Below are positions 16,280-27,252 of a stretch of 64,000 bases of DNA, in pieces. A model generated the notes under the pieces. That model saw only the letters and a list, made by a program, of their open reading frames with translations. It searched no databases and was not told the origin of the DNA. Position numbers and translations under genes: made by a program. Within the stretch, counting starts at the first letter, position 1; each line of letters starts with the position of its first letter. Origin of the DNA: Nocardioides pocheonensis (GTDB lineage Bacteria > Actinomycetota > Actinomycetes > Propionibacteriales > Nocardioidaceae); contig NZ_RJSF01000040.1 of NCBI RefSeq assembly GCF_003725535.1, forward strand, positions 583,323-647,322, in the 5' to 3' direction.

Positions 16280-17479
16280 TCAGCGTGGGGAGACGCGCAG
16301 GACCGAGTCGCCGGTGCCGTTCGAGGTCGTGACGAGGAGGTCGCCGTTGCGGGCTCGCGTCACCGAGCGCAGCCGCCCGAAGTGGGTGAGGACGTCCGGT
16401 GTCTGCATCGAGACGAAGTGTCCCGCGGCGTCGAAGCGGAAGAACATCAGCCGGCTGGCCTTGAGCGCGGCCACCGCCAGGGTGCCGTCGTACTCGCCCC
16501 ACTGCGAGCCGCTGACCCAGGCGGCGCCCGAGGTCGCCAGCGTCGGGAAGCCGGAGCTCCAGGCGGCGTGGATCTGCGTGCCGGGCAGCGCGTCGTCGGT
16601 CATCGGCACCGACTCGTTGTAGCCGGGGACGGGGTTCCAGCCGTAGTCACCGCCACGCACCACCACGTTGATCTCGTCGTCACGGTCGGGCCCGTGCTCG
16701 ACCGACCAGATCGTGCCGTCGGCGCGCTGGGCGAGGCCCTGCACGTTGCGGTGGCCGTAGTTCAGCACGTAGCGCCTGGGGACCGAGGAGGCGTGGGCGA
16801 AGGGGTTGTCGGCCCACGCCTTGCCGGTGAACCGGTTCAGCCGCAGCACCTTGCCGCCGAGCGAGCCGAGGTTCTCCGGGTTGGTGCCGGTGGCGGCGTC
16901 ACCGGTGCCGACGACCAGGGCGCCGTTGCGAGCGATCAGCAGCCGGCAGCCGCCGTGCCGTCCGCTGGTGGCCGGGAGGCCGCGCAGCAGCACCTTGATC
17001 CGGCGTACGCCGGTCCAGTGCCGGTTCATCCGCCAGGCCTCGATCCTCACGTCGTGGCCGGTCGGCGTGAACGCACCCTGGCAGGTGTAGACGCGGCGGT
17101 TGCTGCGGAACGCCGGGTCGACGGCGAGCGACATCAGCCCGGTCTCGCTGCTCGCCCAGACCCGGCTGGACGGGAAGTGCAGGACCCGCTTGCGGCCGTG
17201 CCGCCACAGGATCAGCCGGCCGGTGTCGCGCTCGGTGATGAGCAGGCGTCCGTGCGGGAGCTGCTGGACGTCCCACGGTGTCTCCAGGCCGCTCACCTGG
17301 CGCCGAACGGAGAGGTCGGGGAAGGCGCTCGATCGAGCCGGGGATGGTTTCGGCAGGCTCAACCACCTGTGGCTGAGTGCGGAGGAAGATCCGGCCGCGT
17401 CCGGTGACGGCTGGGCCGTCGCGGTCGCGGGCATCGCCAGCGCCGAGCTGAGCAGGAGGACCACCGAGAAGCGCCACAT
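16280..17479 (-). CDS. PQQ-type sugar dehydrogenase (glucose/sorbosone dehydrogenase family), secreted
   Basis: A 399-residue six-bladed propeller of the GSDH family, expected to oxidise aldose sugars outside the cell with PQQ. A signal peptide spans about residues 1-23 (VVLLLSSALAMPATATA). The mature domain shows SGLETPWDVQQLPHGRLLIT, the His-containing YGHRNVQGLA and the calcium/PQQ-side WSVEHGPDRDDEINV. I took the ATG at 17479; a GTG at 17488 is possible. Odd point: residues about 36-44 of the linker after the signal peptide (HRWLSLPKP) are encoded by a copy of a dispersed repeat (17345-17367). No PQQ synthesis genes are in the window. Confidence 0.87.
   Translation of the reverse strand: MWRFSVVLLLSSALAMPATATAQPSPDAAGSSSALSHRWLSLPKPSPARSSAFPDLSVRRQVSGLETPWDVQQLPHGRLLITERDTGRLILWRHGRKRVLHFPSSRVWASSETGLMSLAVDPAFRSNRRVYTCQGAFTPTGHDVRIEAWRMNRHWTGVRRIKVLLRGLPATSGRHGGCRLLIARNGALVVGTGDAATGTNPENLGSLGGKVLRLNRFTGKAWADNPFAHASSVPRRYVLNYGHRNVQGLAQRADGTIWSVEHGPDRDDEINVVVRGGDYGWNPVPGYNESVPMTDDALPGTQIHAAWSSGFPTLATSGAAWVSGSQWGEYDGTLAVAALKASRLMFFRFDAAGHFVSMQTPDVLTHFGRLRSVTRARNGDLLVTTSNGTGDSVLRVSPR
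17345..17367. repeat. Dispersed repeat relative inside a coding sequence
   Basis: TGGTT (17345-17349) and AACCA (17361-17365) flank TCGGCAGGCTC. The reverse complement reads TGGTTGAGCCTGCCGAAACC, sharing TGGTT, GAGCCTGCC and AA with the copies at 2849 and 19116. It lies within the sugar dehydrogenase gene without breaking the frame. Confidence 0.6.
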
Positions 17480-17504
17480 GGGCCTCACGCTACGACGGGC
17501 CCGC

Positions 17505-17536
17505 CCCGGGGAGAAGGCCCGGGGAGAAGGCCCGGG
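17505..17536. repeat. 13-bp tandem repeat, about 2.5 copies
   Basis: CCCGGGGAGAAGG at 17505-17517 and 17518-17530, then CCCGGG. It sits between the methyltransferase stop and the sugar dehydrogenase start. CCCGGG is self-complementary, so hairpins are possible and copy number may vary. Confidence 0.8.
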
Positions 17537-17551
17537 TCGGAGGGGCGTGAG

Positions 17552-18229
17552 TCAGCGTCGGGCCGCCAGCACGACCGAGTCCGTCGCCGTGACCGGACCC
17601 TCGGGTCCGTCGGCGGTCCGGGTGGGGGCGCCGGCGACACGGACGTCCCACTCGGTCTCCGGCAGCGCCGCGACGACCTGATCGGGGGTGAACAGCAGCT
17701 CCGCGTGGCCGTGGCCGCGACGCAGCCCGCTGGCCACGTCGTCGGGATGGTGCCCGACGACGAGCAGGAGACCGCCGGGACGGACGGCGGCGCCGAGGCG
17801 GCCGATCACCTGCGCCCGCCGGTCGACCGGAGGGTGCAGGAACTGCGCGGACACCAGGTCGAAGCCGCCGGGCAGCGGCTCGTCGCCGAGCACGTCGTGG
17901 TGCAGCACCCGCACCCGGTCGCCGACGCCGGCCTCCCGGGCGTGGGTCGCCGTGCGCTCGAGCGCGACCTCGGAGACGTCGAGCGCGGTGACCTGCCAAC
18001 CCTGCTGGGCGAGCCAGACCGCGTCGGCGCCCTCGCCGGCTCCGACGTCCAGCGCCGTCCCGGGCGGCACGCCGGTCACGTGCTCGACCAGGCGTGGGTT
18101 GGGTCGTCCGCTCCAGATCCGGTCGGACTCGGCGTACCGGGCGTCCCAGGTCTGCTGGCTGAACAGGTCCGCGACGTCCTGCTCGCTGAGGCTGTCGTGG
18201 TCGTGGTGGTGGTCGTGCTCGCTGCCCAT
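17552..18229 (-). CDS. Class I SAM-dependent methyltransferase with His-rich N-terminus
   Basis: A 225-residue Rossmann-fold methyltransferase. The SAM-binding motif GTALDVGAGEGADAVWLA starts near residue 47, with motif II acid in VTALDVSEVAL and GGFDLVSAQFLHPP further on. The first 13 residues are unusual: [13 protein letters not shown], with five His alternating with acids, possibly a metal-binding tag. The start ATG shares one base with the panB stop (TGATG), so translation is coupled to panB. The target is unknown; thiopurine- or tellurite-methyltransferase-like small-molecule acceptors are typical for this subgroup. Confidence 0.85.
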   Translation of the reverse strand: MGSEHDHHHDHDSLSEQDVADLFSQQTWDARYAESDRIWSGRPNPRLVEHVTGVPPGTALDVGAGEGADAVWLAQQGWQVTALDVSEVALERTATHAREAGVGDRVRVLHHDVLGDEPLPGGFDLVSAQFLHPPVDRRAQVIGRLGAAVRPGGLLLVVGHHPDDVASGLRRGHGHAELLFTPDQVVAALPETEWDVRVAGAPTRTADGPEGPVTATDSVVLAARR

Positions 18230-19086
18230 CAGAACGTGTGCTCGGGTCCCGGGAAGGTGCCGGCCCTGACGTCGTCGGCGTAGGCGCGGGCGGCGTCGAG
18301 GAGCACCCCGTGCACGTCGGCGTACTGCTTGACGAACCGCGCCATCCGCCCGGTGCGCAGGCCGAAGGCGTCCTGCCAGACGAGGACCTGACCGTCGCAC
18401 TGGTTGCCGGCCCCGATCCCGATGGTCGGGATGGACAGCTCGCGGGTCACCTGGCCGGCCACGTCGCCGGGGACCATCTCCATCACCACGGCGAACGCTC
18501 CGGCCGCCTCGACCGCCTTGGCGTCGTCGAGGATCCGCTGTGCCGTGTCGCCGCGCCCCTGCACCCGGTAGCCGCCGAGCGCGTGCTCGCTCTGCGGGGT
18601 GAACCCGATGTGTGCCATCACCGGCACGCCGCCGCGGGTCAGCAGCTCGATCTGCCCGGCCATCTCCCGGCCGCCCTCGAGCTTCACGCAGTGTGCGCCG
18701 GCCTCCTTCATGAACCGCACGGCCGTGTCGTAGGCCTGCTCGGGGGAGCGCTGGTAGGACCCGAAGGGCAGGTCGCCGACGACCAGCGCTCGCCGGGTCG
18801 ACCGGGTCACGGCACGGGTCAGCGGCAGCAGCTCGTCGACGGTGACCGGCAGCGACGTCTCGTTGCCCAGCACGTTGTTCGAGGCGCTGTCGCCGACGAG
18901 CAGCACCTCGATGCCGGCCTCGTCGAAGGTCGCGGCGGTGTACATGTCGTACGCCGTGAGCATGGCGAACTTCTCGCCGCGCTCCTTCATCTCGCGGAGG
19001 TGGTGGGTGCGGATCCGCTTGACCGGCGGGGTCCCCGCCTCCGCCTTCGCCGGACCGCTGCCGTAGGGGGCAGTCTCTTCGCTCAT
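18229..19086 (-). CDS. panB: 3-methyl-2-oxobutanoate hydroxymethyltransferase
   Basis: A 285-residue PanB. It transfers a hydroxymethyl group from 5,10-methylenetetrahydrofolate to alpha-ketoisovalerate, the first committed step to pantothenate and CoA. Signatures: [20 protein letters not shown] (about 38-57), LLVGDSASN with the Mg-ligand Asp, [17 protein letters not shown] and [20 protein letters not shown] 19086 follows GGAGCTCGACG; an upstream in-frame ATG at 19197 would cover a dispersed repeat and is not used. The methyltransferase gene overlaps its stop. Other pan genes are not in the window. Confidence 0.96.
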   Translation of the reverse strand: MSEETAPYGSGPAKAEAGTPPVKRIRTHHLREMKERGEKFAMLTAYDMYTAATFDEAGIEVLLVGDSASNNVLGNETSLPVTVDELLPLTRAVTRSTRRALVVGDLPFGSYQRSPEQAYDTAVRFMKEAGAHCVKLEGGREMAGQIELLTRGGVPVMAHIGFTPQSEHALGGYRVQGRGDTAQRILDDAKAVEAAGAFAVVMEMVPGDVAGQVTRELSIPTIGIGAGNQCDGQVLVWQDAFGLRTGRMARFVKQYADVHGVLLDAARAYADDVRAGTFPGPEHTF

Positions 19087-19115
19087 CGTCGAGCTCCTTG
19101 GGTTCGCTCTCGAGG

Positions 19116-19142
19116 TGGTTCCTGAGCCTGCCCAAGGGCTCC
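19116..19142. repeat. Dispersed 27-bp repeat, intergenic copy 2
   Basis: TGGTTCCTGAGCCTGCCCAA followed by GGGCTCC, 30 bases upstream of the panB start. It differs from the copy at 2849-2875 at only a few bases. It may lie in the panB leader. Confidence 0.65.
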
Positions 19143-19171
19143 CTGACGGAGTCCCCGGACCGACCTCAACG

Positions 19172-19543
19172 CTAATCGTCGGCCGGGGGCAATTCACCTG
19201 TGTCGCTGGTCACGCTCCGCGGCGCGGGCCCGTAGCTGCGGGTGACCGTGGCGACCTGGACCCGGTAGTCGGCGTACCAGGTCGTGCGTCCGCGCTCCTG
19301 CGCGACGAGGTGCTCGTGCACCTGCTTCCACGCGGCCGCGGCGGCGTCGTCGACCCAGTAGGAGACCGTGATGCCGGAGGCACCCTCGCGCACCGACTCG
19401 AAGCCGAGGTAGCCCGGCTGCTCCCGGGCCAGCTCCTCCATCCGGGCGGCCATCGCGGCGTACCCGTGGTCGCCGTCGGTGCGCGTGCTGGTGAAGATCA
19501 CCGCCGTGTACGGCGGCTCGGGCGGCGTCGCGAAGGCGTCCAC
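19172..19543 (-). CDS. Antibiotic biosynthesis monooxygenase-like (ABM) protein
   Basis: A 123-residue ferredoxin-like fold protein of the ABM/dimeric alpha-beta barrel superfamily. Pattern: strand [11 protein letters not shown], helix [22 protein letters not shown], strand [10 protein letters not shown], helix [21 protein letters not shown], closing strand [13 protein letters not shown]. Related proteins in many bacteria are annotated as antibiotic biosynthesis monooxygenases, but several are haem-degrading or simply uncharacterised. The GTG at 19541-19543 is the start. It stands upstream of panB on the same strand with an 85-base gap. Confidence 0.82.
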   Translation of the reverse strand: MDAFATPPEPPYTAVIFTSTRTDGDHGYAAMAARMEELAREQPGYLGFESVREGASGITVSYWVDDAAAAAWKQVHEHLVAQERGRTTWYADYRVQVATVTRSYGPAPRSVTSDTGELPPADD

Positions 19544-19703
19544 GTCACGAGGTTAGTGCCGCCGGTCCCGCCCACCTGTCCAGACCACCGTGACCGAGAT
19601 CGACAGCCGTTCGTTACGGGGTTCGACACGGAGAGTGAACGGGGCCGGGTGACCGGTCCCGTTCGTCGCACTCGGCGCTCTCCGCCACCACGAAAGTCGG
19701 TCG

Positions 19704-21623
19704 ATGACACTGCTCGCCGTCCCGCGACGCCTCCTTCCTCTCCTCGCGGCGCTCCTGGTCGCCGTGCCCCTCGTCCTGGCCCCCTCCCTCCCCGCGTCGG
19801 CCGTTGTCGTCCAGGGCAGCGTCACCGGCACGGTGACCGACTCAGGCGGCAACCCGCTGTCGGGCGTCTACGTCTACTTCCTGCGCAACACCAGCGGAGG
19901 TGGGATCTCGCCGTCCGGTGCGACCGCGACCGACGGCACGGGCCACTACGTCTACCCGCTGGACCCGGCCGACTACACCGTGGTCTTCGACGACCCGTCC
20001 GGCGACCACGTCACGCAGTACTGGGACCACGTGCAGCACCTGGCCGACGCGACGCCGGTGACCGTGACCTCCTCCCACGTGACGTCGGCGATCGACGCGC
20101 AGCTCGCGGACGCCGGGTCGATCAGCGGCACCGTCACGCTGCCGGCGACCGCGGACCTGAACACCGACGACGCGGACGTCGACGTGATCGACCCCGCGAC
20201 GGGCGACTTCGCGGGCTGGACCGTGCTCGACCCGGCCGACGAGACCGCACCGGGCAGCCACGCCTACACCTACACCGTCACCGGCCTGCCGGCAGGTGAC
20301 TACCGAGTCGAGTTCGCCCACGAGGACTACACCGCGACCGTCGAGGCGCAGTACTACGACGGCCACCCCGAGTCCGCCGGCGCCGGCTCGGCGAACCTGG
20401 TGACGCTCGCGGCCGCGGAGCACGCCACCGGCATCGACGCCACCCTGCACACGGGCGGCACGATCAGCGGCACGCTGGTCGACGGCAACGGCGACCCGAT
20501 CGCGGACTGCGAGGTCGCGGCGTTCAACACGGTGGACCACTGGGCCTCCCGCTCCGCCACCACCGACGCAAGCGGCAAATTCGTCGTCGGGGGCCTCACG
20601 ACCGGCAAGTACGGCGTCCTCGTGGGCGACCCGTACGGCACCGGCAACGCGTGCGCCACGACGGAGTACTACACCCGCGCGGACGGCGACCTGTCCGAGT
20701 CGGGCACGGGCATCGTCGCGCTCTCGACCGCTCCTGGGACCGACGTCGCTCTGCCGAACCCGCTGGTCTACGGCACGCCGGACATCGCGAACACCGCGGC
20801 ACCGACCGTCCCGACCACGGCTCCGGTCGTCGGCACCCAGGTCACGGCGAACCCGGGCACCTGGAACCCCGCGGACGCCACGCTGGCCTACCAGTGGAAG
20901 GCGGGCGGCGCCGACATCGCCGGCGCCACCCACGCGTCCTACGTCCCGGTCGCGGGCGACGTCGGCAAGCGGCTCTCGGTCACGGTCACCGCGACGAAGC
21001 CCGGGTACGGCTCGGCGACGGCGACCTCGAACCTGACCGCTCCCGTGACCGGGACCAGCCAGAGCACGGCGATCGCGAACACCGCGCCGCCGGGGATCAC
21101 CGGTCTCGCCCGCGTCGGCGAGCAGCTCTCGGCGTACGCCGGCAGCTGGTACACCCCGACCGGCGCGCCGACGACGTCCCTGCAGTGGCTGCGCAACGGG
21201 GTGCCCGTCGCCGGTGCGACCGGTGCGACGTACGTGCTCGCCCCGGTGGACCTCGGGGCCCGGATCTCGCTGCGGGTCACCGCCACCAAGGACGGCTACC
21301 CGCCGGCGCAGCGCACCAGCGACCCGTCCAACCCGGTCGCGGCCGGGGTGCTCACGCTGACCGACGTGCCGCGGATGCTCGGCGTCCTCAAGGTCGGCAA
21401 GGTGCTCAGCGCGCTGCCGGCCCCCGCGTCGCCGACGGCCACGTCGGTGCGGTTCCAGTGGCTGCGCAACGGCGTGCCGATCAAGGGGCTCGCCGCGAAG
21501 CGGGCGCGCTACAAGCTGGTCCGGGCCGACCGGGGCAAGCACATCAGCGTGCGCATCACCGAGGTCCGGCCGGGTTACGCGCCGACCGTCTCGGTCGCGA
21601 AGCGGGGCGGCAAGGTCCGCTAG
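19704..21623 (+). CDS. Secreted multi-domain Cna-B/carboxypeptidase-regulatory and Ig-like repeat protein
   Basis: A 639-residue exported protein. The signal peptide covers about residues 1-33 (LLAALLVAVPLVLAPSLPASA). Three carboxypeptidase-regulatory-like/Cna-B-type beta modules follow, each opening SGTV or SGTL (about 36-125, 132-245, 250-355), and then three Ig-like modules of about 85 residues (about 360-639) with the recurring pattern GxW...L.YQW, A-G-A-T, Y and D-x-G-x-x-I/LSVTVTATKxGY. Such stalks occur in cell-surface or extracellular adhesins. No LPXTG or membrane anchor is seen at the C-terminus, which ends in a basic KRGGKVR. Monocistronic, with a strong terminator. Confidence 0.85.
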   Translation: MTLLAVPRRLLPLLAALLVAVPLVLAPSLPASAVVVQGSVTGTVTDSGGNPLSGVYVYFLRNTSGGGISPSGATATDGTGHYVYPLDPADYTVVFDDPSGDHVTQYWDHVQHLADATPVTVTSSHVTSAIDAQLADAGSISGTVTLPATADLNTDDADVDVIDPATGDFAGWTVLDPADETAPGSHAYTYTVTGLPAGDYRVEFAHEDYTATVEAQYYDGHPESAGAGSANLVTLAAAEHATGIDATLHTGGTISGTLVDGNGDPIADCEVAAFNTVDHWASRSATTDASGKFVVGGLTTGKYGVLVGDPYGTGNACATTEYYTRADGDLSESGTGIVALSTAPGTDVALPNPLVYGTPDIANTAAPTVPTTAPVVGTQVTANPGTWNPADATLAYQWKAGGADIAGATHASYVPVAGDVGKRLSVTVTATKPGYGSATATSNLTAPVTGTSQSTAIANTAPPGITGLARVGEQLSAYAGSWYTPTGAPTTSLQWLRNGVPVAGATGATYVLAPVDLGARISLRVTATKDGYPPAQRTSDPSNPVAAGVLTLTDVPRMLGVLKVGKVLSALPAPASPTATSVRFQWLRNGVPIKGLAAKRARYKLVRADRGKHISVRITEVRPGYAPTVSVAKRGGKVR

Positions 21624-21644
21624 CCCGGACTGCAGCAGGTCGTC

Positions 21645-21679
21645 GCGCGGGCCCGGGGAGCTCCTCCCCGGGCCCGCGC
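21645..21679 (+). terminator. Strong intrinsic-type terminator hairpin
   Basis: A 16-bp perfect stem (21645-21660 against 21664-21679, GCGCGGGCCCGGGGAG) with a CTC loop, 21 bases after the stop of the secreted protein gene and before nadE. Only CTTCG follows, not a T-run, as is common in high-GC actinobacteria. Confidence 0.75.
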
Positions 21680-21717
21680 CTTCGACACCTGTGGGACGCA
21701 TCGGCCAGACTGGCGAG

Positions 21718-23755
<2,038 letters not shown>

Positions 23756-23766
<11 letters not shown>

Positions 23767-24475
23767 CCCACGGGTGCTGGTCGTCCAGCACCAGGCCGAC
23801 TGCCCCCCTGCCCTCCTCGGTCTCTGGCTCGACGCCGCCGGGTGCGCGCTCGACGTACGCCACCCGTACGCCGGTGAGCCGCTCCCGTCCGGGCTCGACG
23901 AGCACGACGCGCTCCTGGTGCTCGGCGGCTCGATGGGCGCGTACGACGACACCGCGCACCCCTGGCTGACCGCGGCCAAGGAGCTCGTCCGGATCGCCGC
24001 CGACCGGGGCGTCCCCACCCTCGGGGTCTGCCTGGGACACCAGCTGGCCGCGGTCGCGCTCGGTGGCGCGGTCGAGGTCAACCCGCACGGCCGGCAGCTC
24101 GGCGTGCTCCCGATGGGCTGGACCGACGCCGCGTCGGACGACCCCGTCCTGGCTGCCCGTCCCGGTCGGGTGATCCACTGGAACAACGACGTCGTCGCCG
24201 ACCTGCCGACGGGTGCGACGACCCTCGCGCTCGCCCCCGACGGCACCGTGCAGGCGGCGCGGCTCGCGCCCGCGGTCTGGGGAGTCCAACCGCACCCCGA
24301 GGTCGACGACGCCGTGGTCGCGCGGTGGGCGGCCGACGAGCGCGAGGAGATCGGGCCCGCCGTCCTCGACGCGGCTCTGGCCGACATGCGGTCGGCCGTG
24401 CCCGAGCTTGCGCGTGCGTGGCAGCCGGTCGCCACGGCCTTCGCCCAGCGGGTCCGGGTCACCTCGCAGGCGTAG
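23756..24475 (+). CDS. Class I glutamine amidotransferase (GMP synthase-like subgroup)
   Basis: A 239-residue GATase1 domain alone. Catalytic residues are visible: Cys in GVCLGHQLAA (about residue 93), His and Glu in WGVQPHPEVDD (about 180), and the oxyanion segment LGGSMGAYDD. Proteins of this type release ammonia from glutamine, or act on gamma-glutamyl compounds, without a fused synthetase domain. The start GTG at 23756 lies inside nadE (11-base overlap), so the two genes are coupled. Its acceptor is unknown. NadE already carries its own glutaminase domain, so a role in NAD synthesis is not required. Confidence 0.86.
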
Positions 24476-24496
24476 GCCCGGGCCCGTGGTCGGGGC

Positions 24497-25636
24497 TCAG
24501 GCGGGAGGCTCGGCCGATCCGGCCACGAACCAGCCCGACGGCCCGACGTCGGTGCCCATGCGGGGGACGTACTGGTCGAAGTAGATCCGGGCGACCAGCT
24601 CGCGCCGGCTCCGCACGTCGGTCTTGGCGAACACCGACTTCAGGTGGTCCTGCACGGTGTACGCCGAGAGGTGCATCGACGCGGCGATCTCCTTGGTGTC
24701 CATGCCCTGGAGCACGCGCTCGGTGACGTCCCGCTCGCGCTGGGTGAGGTCGAAGGCGGCCACCACGAGCGGCACGATCTCCGGCGGCCGCGCCTCGTCG
24801 ATCGTGACCACCACGTCGCCGCCGCGCCCGTCACGCGGGCTCAGCGGTGTCGCGTGCAGCACCAGCCACATTCCGCTGCGCGCCCGGACCCGGGAGCGGG
24901 GCGGCCGCACGGCGGCGCCGCTCGCGAAGCGCCGGGCAGCGCCGACCAGGCTGGCGATGATGCCGCCGGGGTCACCGTCGTTCATGTCGGTGAGCAGCTC
25001 GTTGAGGCGCTGCTCGGCGCCGGCACTCACCTGCAGCACGCGGTCGTCGGCGCCGATGATGACCACGGCCGGCCCGACGGGCGGCAGCGACGGAGCGGTG
25101 GAGCGCAGCCGGCTGAGGATGCCGCTGCGCACGCCGACCGACATCGACTCCGAGAGCGACGCGAGCAGCTCCACGTCGTGCTCGTCGAAGCGCGCCTCGC
25201 CCTCCTCGCGGAAGATCGCCAGCCCGCCCCAGCACTGGCCACGGTCGCGCAGCACCAGCCGGAGCTCGTCGCCGAAGCCGAAGTTGGGGCGCATGAACTC
25301 GTTGAGCCGCGGCGACCCCGGGGAGGCGGCCACGGTCGCCACGGCGGGCACGGCGCGGTGGGCGAGCTCCATGAAGGCGGTGGTCTCGACGTTGCCGTAC
25401 TCCAGGAGTCCCCACTCGTGGTCGTGGGTGTCGTCGCGGTAGAGGGCGCCGCCCTTCAGGGTCCCCGTGAGCAGCAACGTGCTCGGGTCCACGGTCGCGA
25501 AGCAGGACGCGACGTGCGGCACGGCGCGCGCGATCGAGTCGAGCGCCTCGGACACGAACTCGTCGAGGTCGAGTCCGGCGCGGGCGACGACGTCCACGTC
25601 GCGCTGGACACGCTTCGCCGTCAGGTCAAGGGCCAT
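24497..25636 (-). CDS. LuxR-family transcriptional regulator with GAF-like sensor domain
   Basis: A 379-residue regulator. Residues about 15-165 look like a GAF-type ligand-binding fold (DSIARAVPHVASCFATV and FDEHDVELLASLSESM), 180-290 like a degenerate PAS (VVIIGADDRVLQVSAGAEQRL), and 305-365 are a LuxR HTH (FDLTQRERDVTERVLQGMDT, KEIAASMHLSAYTVQDHLKSVF). There is no receiver domain, so a small-molecule signal is likely. It is divergent from the FAD oxidoreductase gene, with two palindromes between them (25674 and 25699), so that gene is the obvious target. ATG 25636 is the only good start. Confidence 0.87.
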   Translation of the reverse strand: MALDLTAKRVQRDVDVVARAGLDLDEFVSEALDSIARAVPHVASCFATVDPSTLLLTGTLKGGALYRDDTHDHEWGLLEYGNVETTAFMELAHRAVPAVATVAASPGSPRLNEFMRPNFGFGDELRLVLRDRGQCWGGLAIFREEGEARFDEHDVELLASLSESMSVGVRSGILSRLRSTAPSLPPVGPAVVIIGADDRVLQVSAGAEQRLNELLTDMNDGDPGGIIASLVGAARRFASGAAVRPPRSRVRARSGMWLVLHATPLSPRDGRGGDVVVTIDEARPPEIVPLVVAAFDLTQRERDVTERVLQGMDTKEIAASMHLSAYTVQDHLKSVFAKTDVRSRRELVARIYFDQYVPRMGTDVGPSGWFVAGSAEPPA

Positions 25637-25673
25637 GAGAGGAGTCTGGGGTCACTGGGACTCCCGGGGACAT

Positions 25674-25687
25674 CCCACATTTGTGGG
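25674..25687. promoter_or_regulatory. Palindrome CCCACA-TT-TGTGGG (operator candidate)
   Basis: A perfect 14-base palindrome in the 163-base divergent region between the LuxR regulator and the FAD oxidoreductase. It shares the half-site CCCAC with the second palindrome, 11 bases further on. Confidence 0.55.
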
Positions 25688-25698
25688 GTCTTTCCTGG

Positions 25699-25708
25699 CC
25701 CACGTGGG
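25699..25708. promoter_or_regulatory. Palindrome CCCACGTGGG (operator candidate)
   Basis: A perfect 10-base palindrome, 25 bases centre-to-centre from the CCCACATTTGTGGG site and about 92 bases upstream of the oxidoreductase start. Likely a second half of the same regulatory region. Confidence 0.5.
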
Positions 25709-25799
25709 TGTGTCGGGAAGTCCCCGACTCCGGGGGATGGTCCGTGCCGCGCCGCGCTCACAGGCTGGTGCCACACCTGAGACCGACTGGAGGAACACC

Positions 25800-27230
25800 A
25801 TGACCGAGATCGCAGCACGGCGCACGACGCCGGCCGGGCCGCACGCCAGCCAGCAAGCCGACGTACGGGCCGAGCGGCTGCGGGGGCTCTGCGGAGACTT
25901 CGTGCACCTGCCGGGGGACGAGGCGTACGACGCCGGCCGCCGGCCGTGGAACGTCGCCGTCTCCCAGCTCCCCGCCGCCGTCGCCGAGCCGACCACCGTC
26001 GAGGAGATCAGCCTGCTCGTCCGCGTCGCCGCTGCCCTGGGGCTGCGGGTGACCGCGCAGAGCACCGGACACGCGGCCGGGATCCTCGCCGCCCACCGTC
26101 TCGACGACGTCGTGCTCGTCCGCACGGGACACCTGCGCGGGGTCTACGTCGACCCCTACAACCAGGTCGCGCGTGTCGAGGCCGGGGCCAGCTGGGAGGA
26201 CGTGATCGACGTCGCGGCGCCCCACGGCCTGACCGCGCTGCACGGGTCGGCCCCCGACGTGGGCGTGGTCGGCTACACCCTGGGCGGCGGCCTCGGCTGG
26301 TACGCCCGCAAGCACGGCCTGGCCACGAACGGGGTGGTCGGCATCGAGCTGGTGGGGGCGGACGGCGAGGTCGTGCGCGCCGACGCGAGCACCAACCCGG
26401 AGCTGTTCTGGGCGCTGCGCGGCGGCGGGGGCAACTTCGGGATCGTCACGACCATCGAGATCGGGCTGCTGCCGATCGAGGACGTGCACGCCGGGATGAT
26501 GCTCTGGGACATCAGCCGTGCCCCGGAGGTCCTCCCCGTGTTCGCGGCGTGGTCCCGCACGGCTCCGGAGGAGGTCACCACCTCCTTCCGGATCATGCGG
26601 TTCCCCCCGATCCCCGAGCTGCCGGACTTCCTCCGCGGACGCAGCCTGGTCGTCCTCGACGGAGTGGCGCTGCTGCCGGACGAGGACGCCGCCGAGGTGC
26701 TGGCGCCGTTCCGGGACCTCGACCCCGAGCTCGACACCTTCGCTCGGGTGCCGGCGGCCTCCCTGACCAGGCTGCACATGGACCCGGAGAACCCGACGCC
26801 CGCCGTCGGTGCCGGCATCGTGCTCGAGCACCTCGACGACGCGGCGGTCGAGGCGTTCCTGGCGAGCGTCGGTCCGGACGCGTCGACGACCGTCTTCATC
26901 GCCGAGCTGCGCCAGCTCGGGGGAGCGCTGGGTCGGCCGGCTGCCGACGGAGGGGCCTTGAACAGCCTCCCCGGCAGCCACCTCGCGCTGTTCATCGCGA
27001 TGGCGCCGACGCCGGAGATCGCCGCGGCCGGGGACGAGGCGATCGACCGGGTGCTCGAGAGGCTGGAGCCGTGGAGCTCGGAGCGGCCGTTCCTCAACCT
27101 GGCGGAGCGTCCGGTGGACCCGCGCACCGCCTTCGGTGCCGAGGGATGGCAGCGGCTGCAGGCGGTCAAGCGCTCGGTCGACCCCGGGGAGCTGTTCCTG
27201 GGCAACCACCGGATCCGCGGCGACGCCTGA
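25800..27230 (+). CDS. FAD-linked oxidoreductase, berberine-bridge-enzyme type
   Basis: A 476-residue flavoprotein. The PCMH-type FAD-binding domain spans about residues 45-225, with STGHAAG (the His at the place of the 8-alpha-histidyl FAD link), VEAGASWEDVIDVAAPHGL and GYTLGGGLGWYARKHGL; the BBE motif is at the C-terminus (DPGELFLGNHRI). Such enzymes oxidise alcohols, sugars or aromatic rings. The Cys of doubly linked BBE enzymes is not seen, so a single covalent link is inferred. ATG 25800 follows GGAGGAACACC. It is divergent from the LuxR regulator, which probably controls it. Confidence 0.88.
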   Translation: MTEIAARRTTPAGPHASQQADVRAERLRGLCGDFVHLPGDEAYDAGRRPWNVAVSQLPAAVAEPTTVEEISLLVRVAAALGLRVTAQSTGHAAGILAAHRLDDVVLVRTGHLRGVYVDPYNQVARVEAGASWEDVIDVAAPHGLTALHGSAPDVGVVGYTLGGGLGWYARKHGLATNGVVGIELVGADGEVVRADASTNPELFWALRGGGGNFGIVTTIEIGLLPIEDVHAGMMLWDISRAPEVLPVFAAWSRTAPEEVTTSFRIMRFPPIPELPDFLRGRSLVVLDGVALLPDEDAAEVLAPFRDLDPELDTFARVPAASLTRLHMDPENPTPAVGAGIVLEHLDDAAVEAFLASVGPDASTTVFIAELRQLGGALGRPAADGGALNSLPGSHLALFIAMAPTPEIAAAGDEAIDRVLERLEPWSSERPFLNLAERPVDPRTAFGAEGWQRLQAVKRSVDPGELFLGNHRIRGDA

Positions 27231-27252
27231 GCGACCGTCGAGAGTCCGCGGA

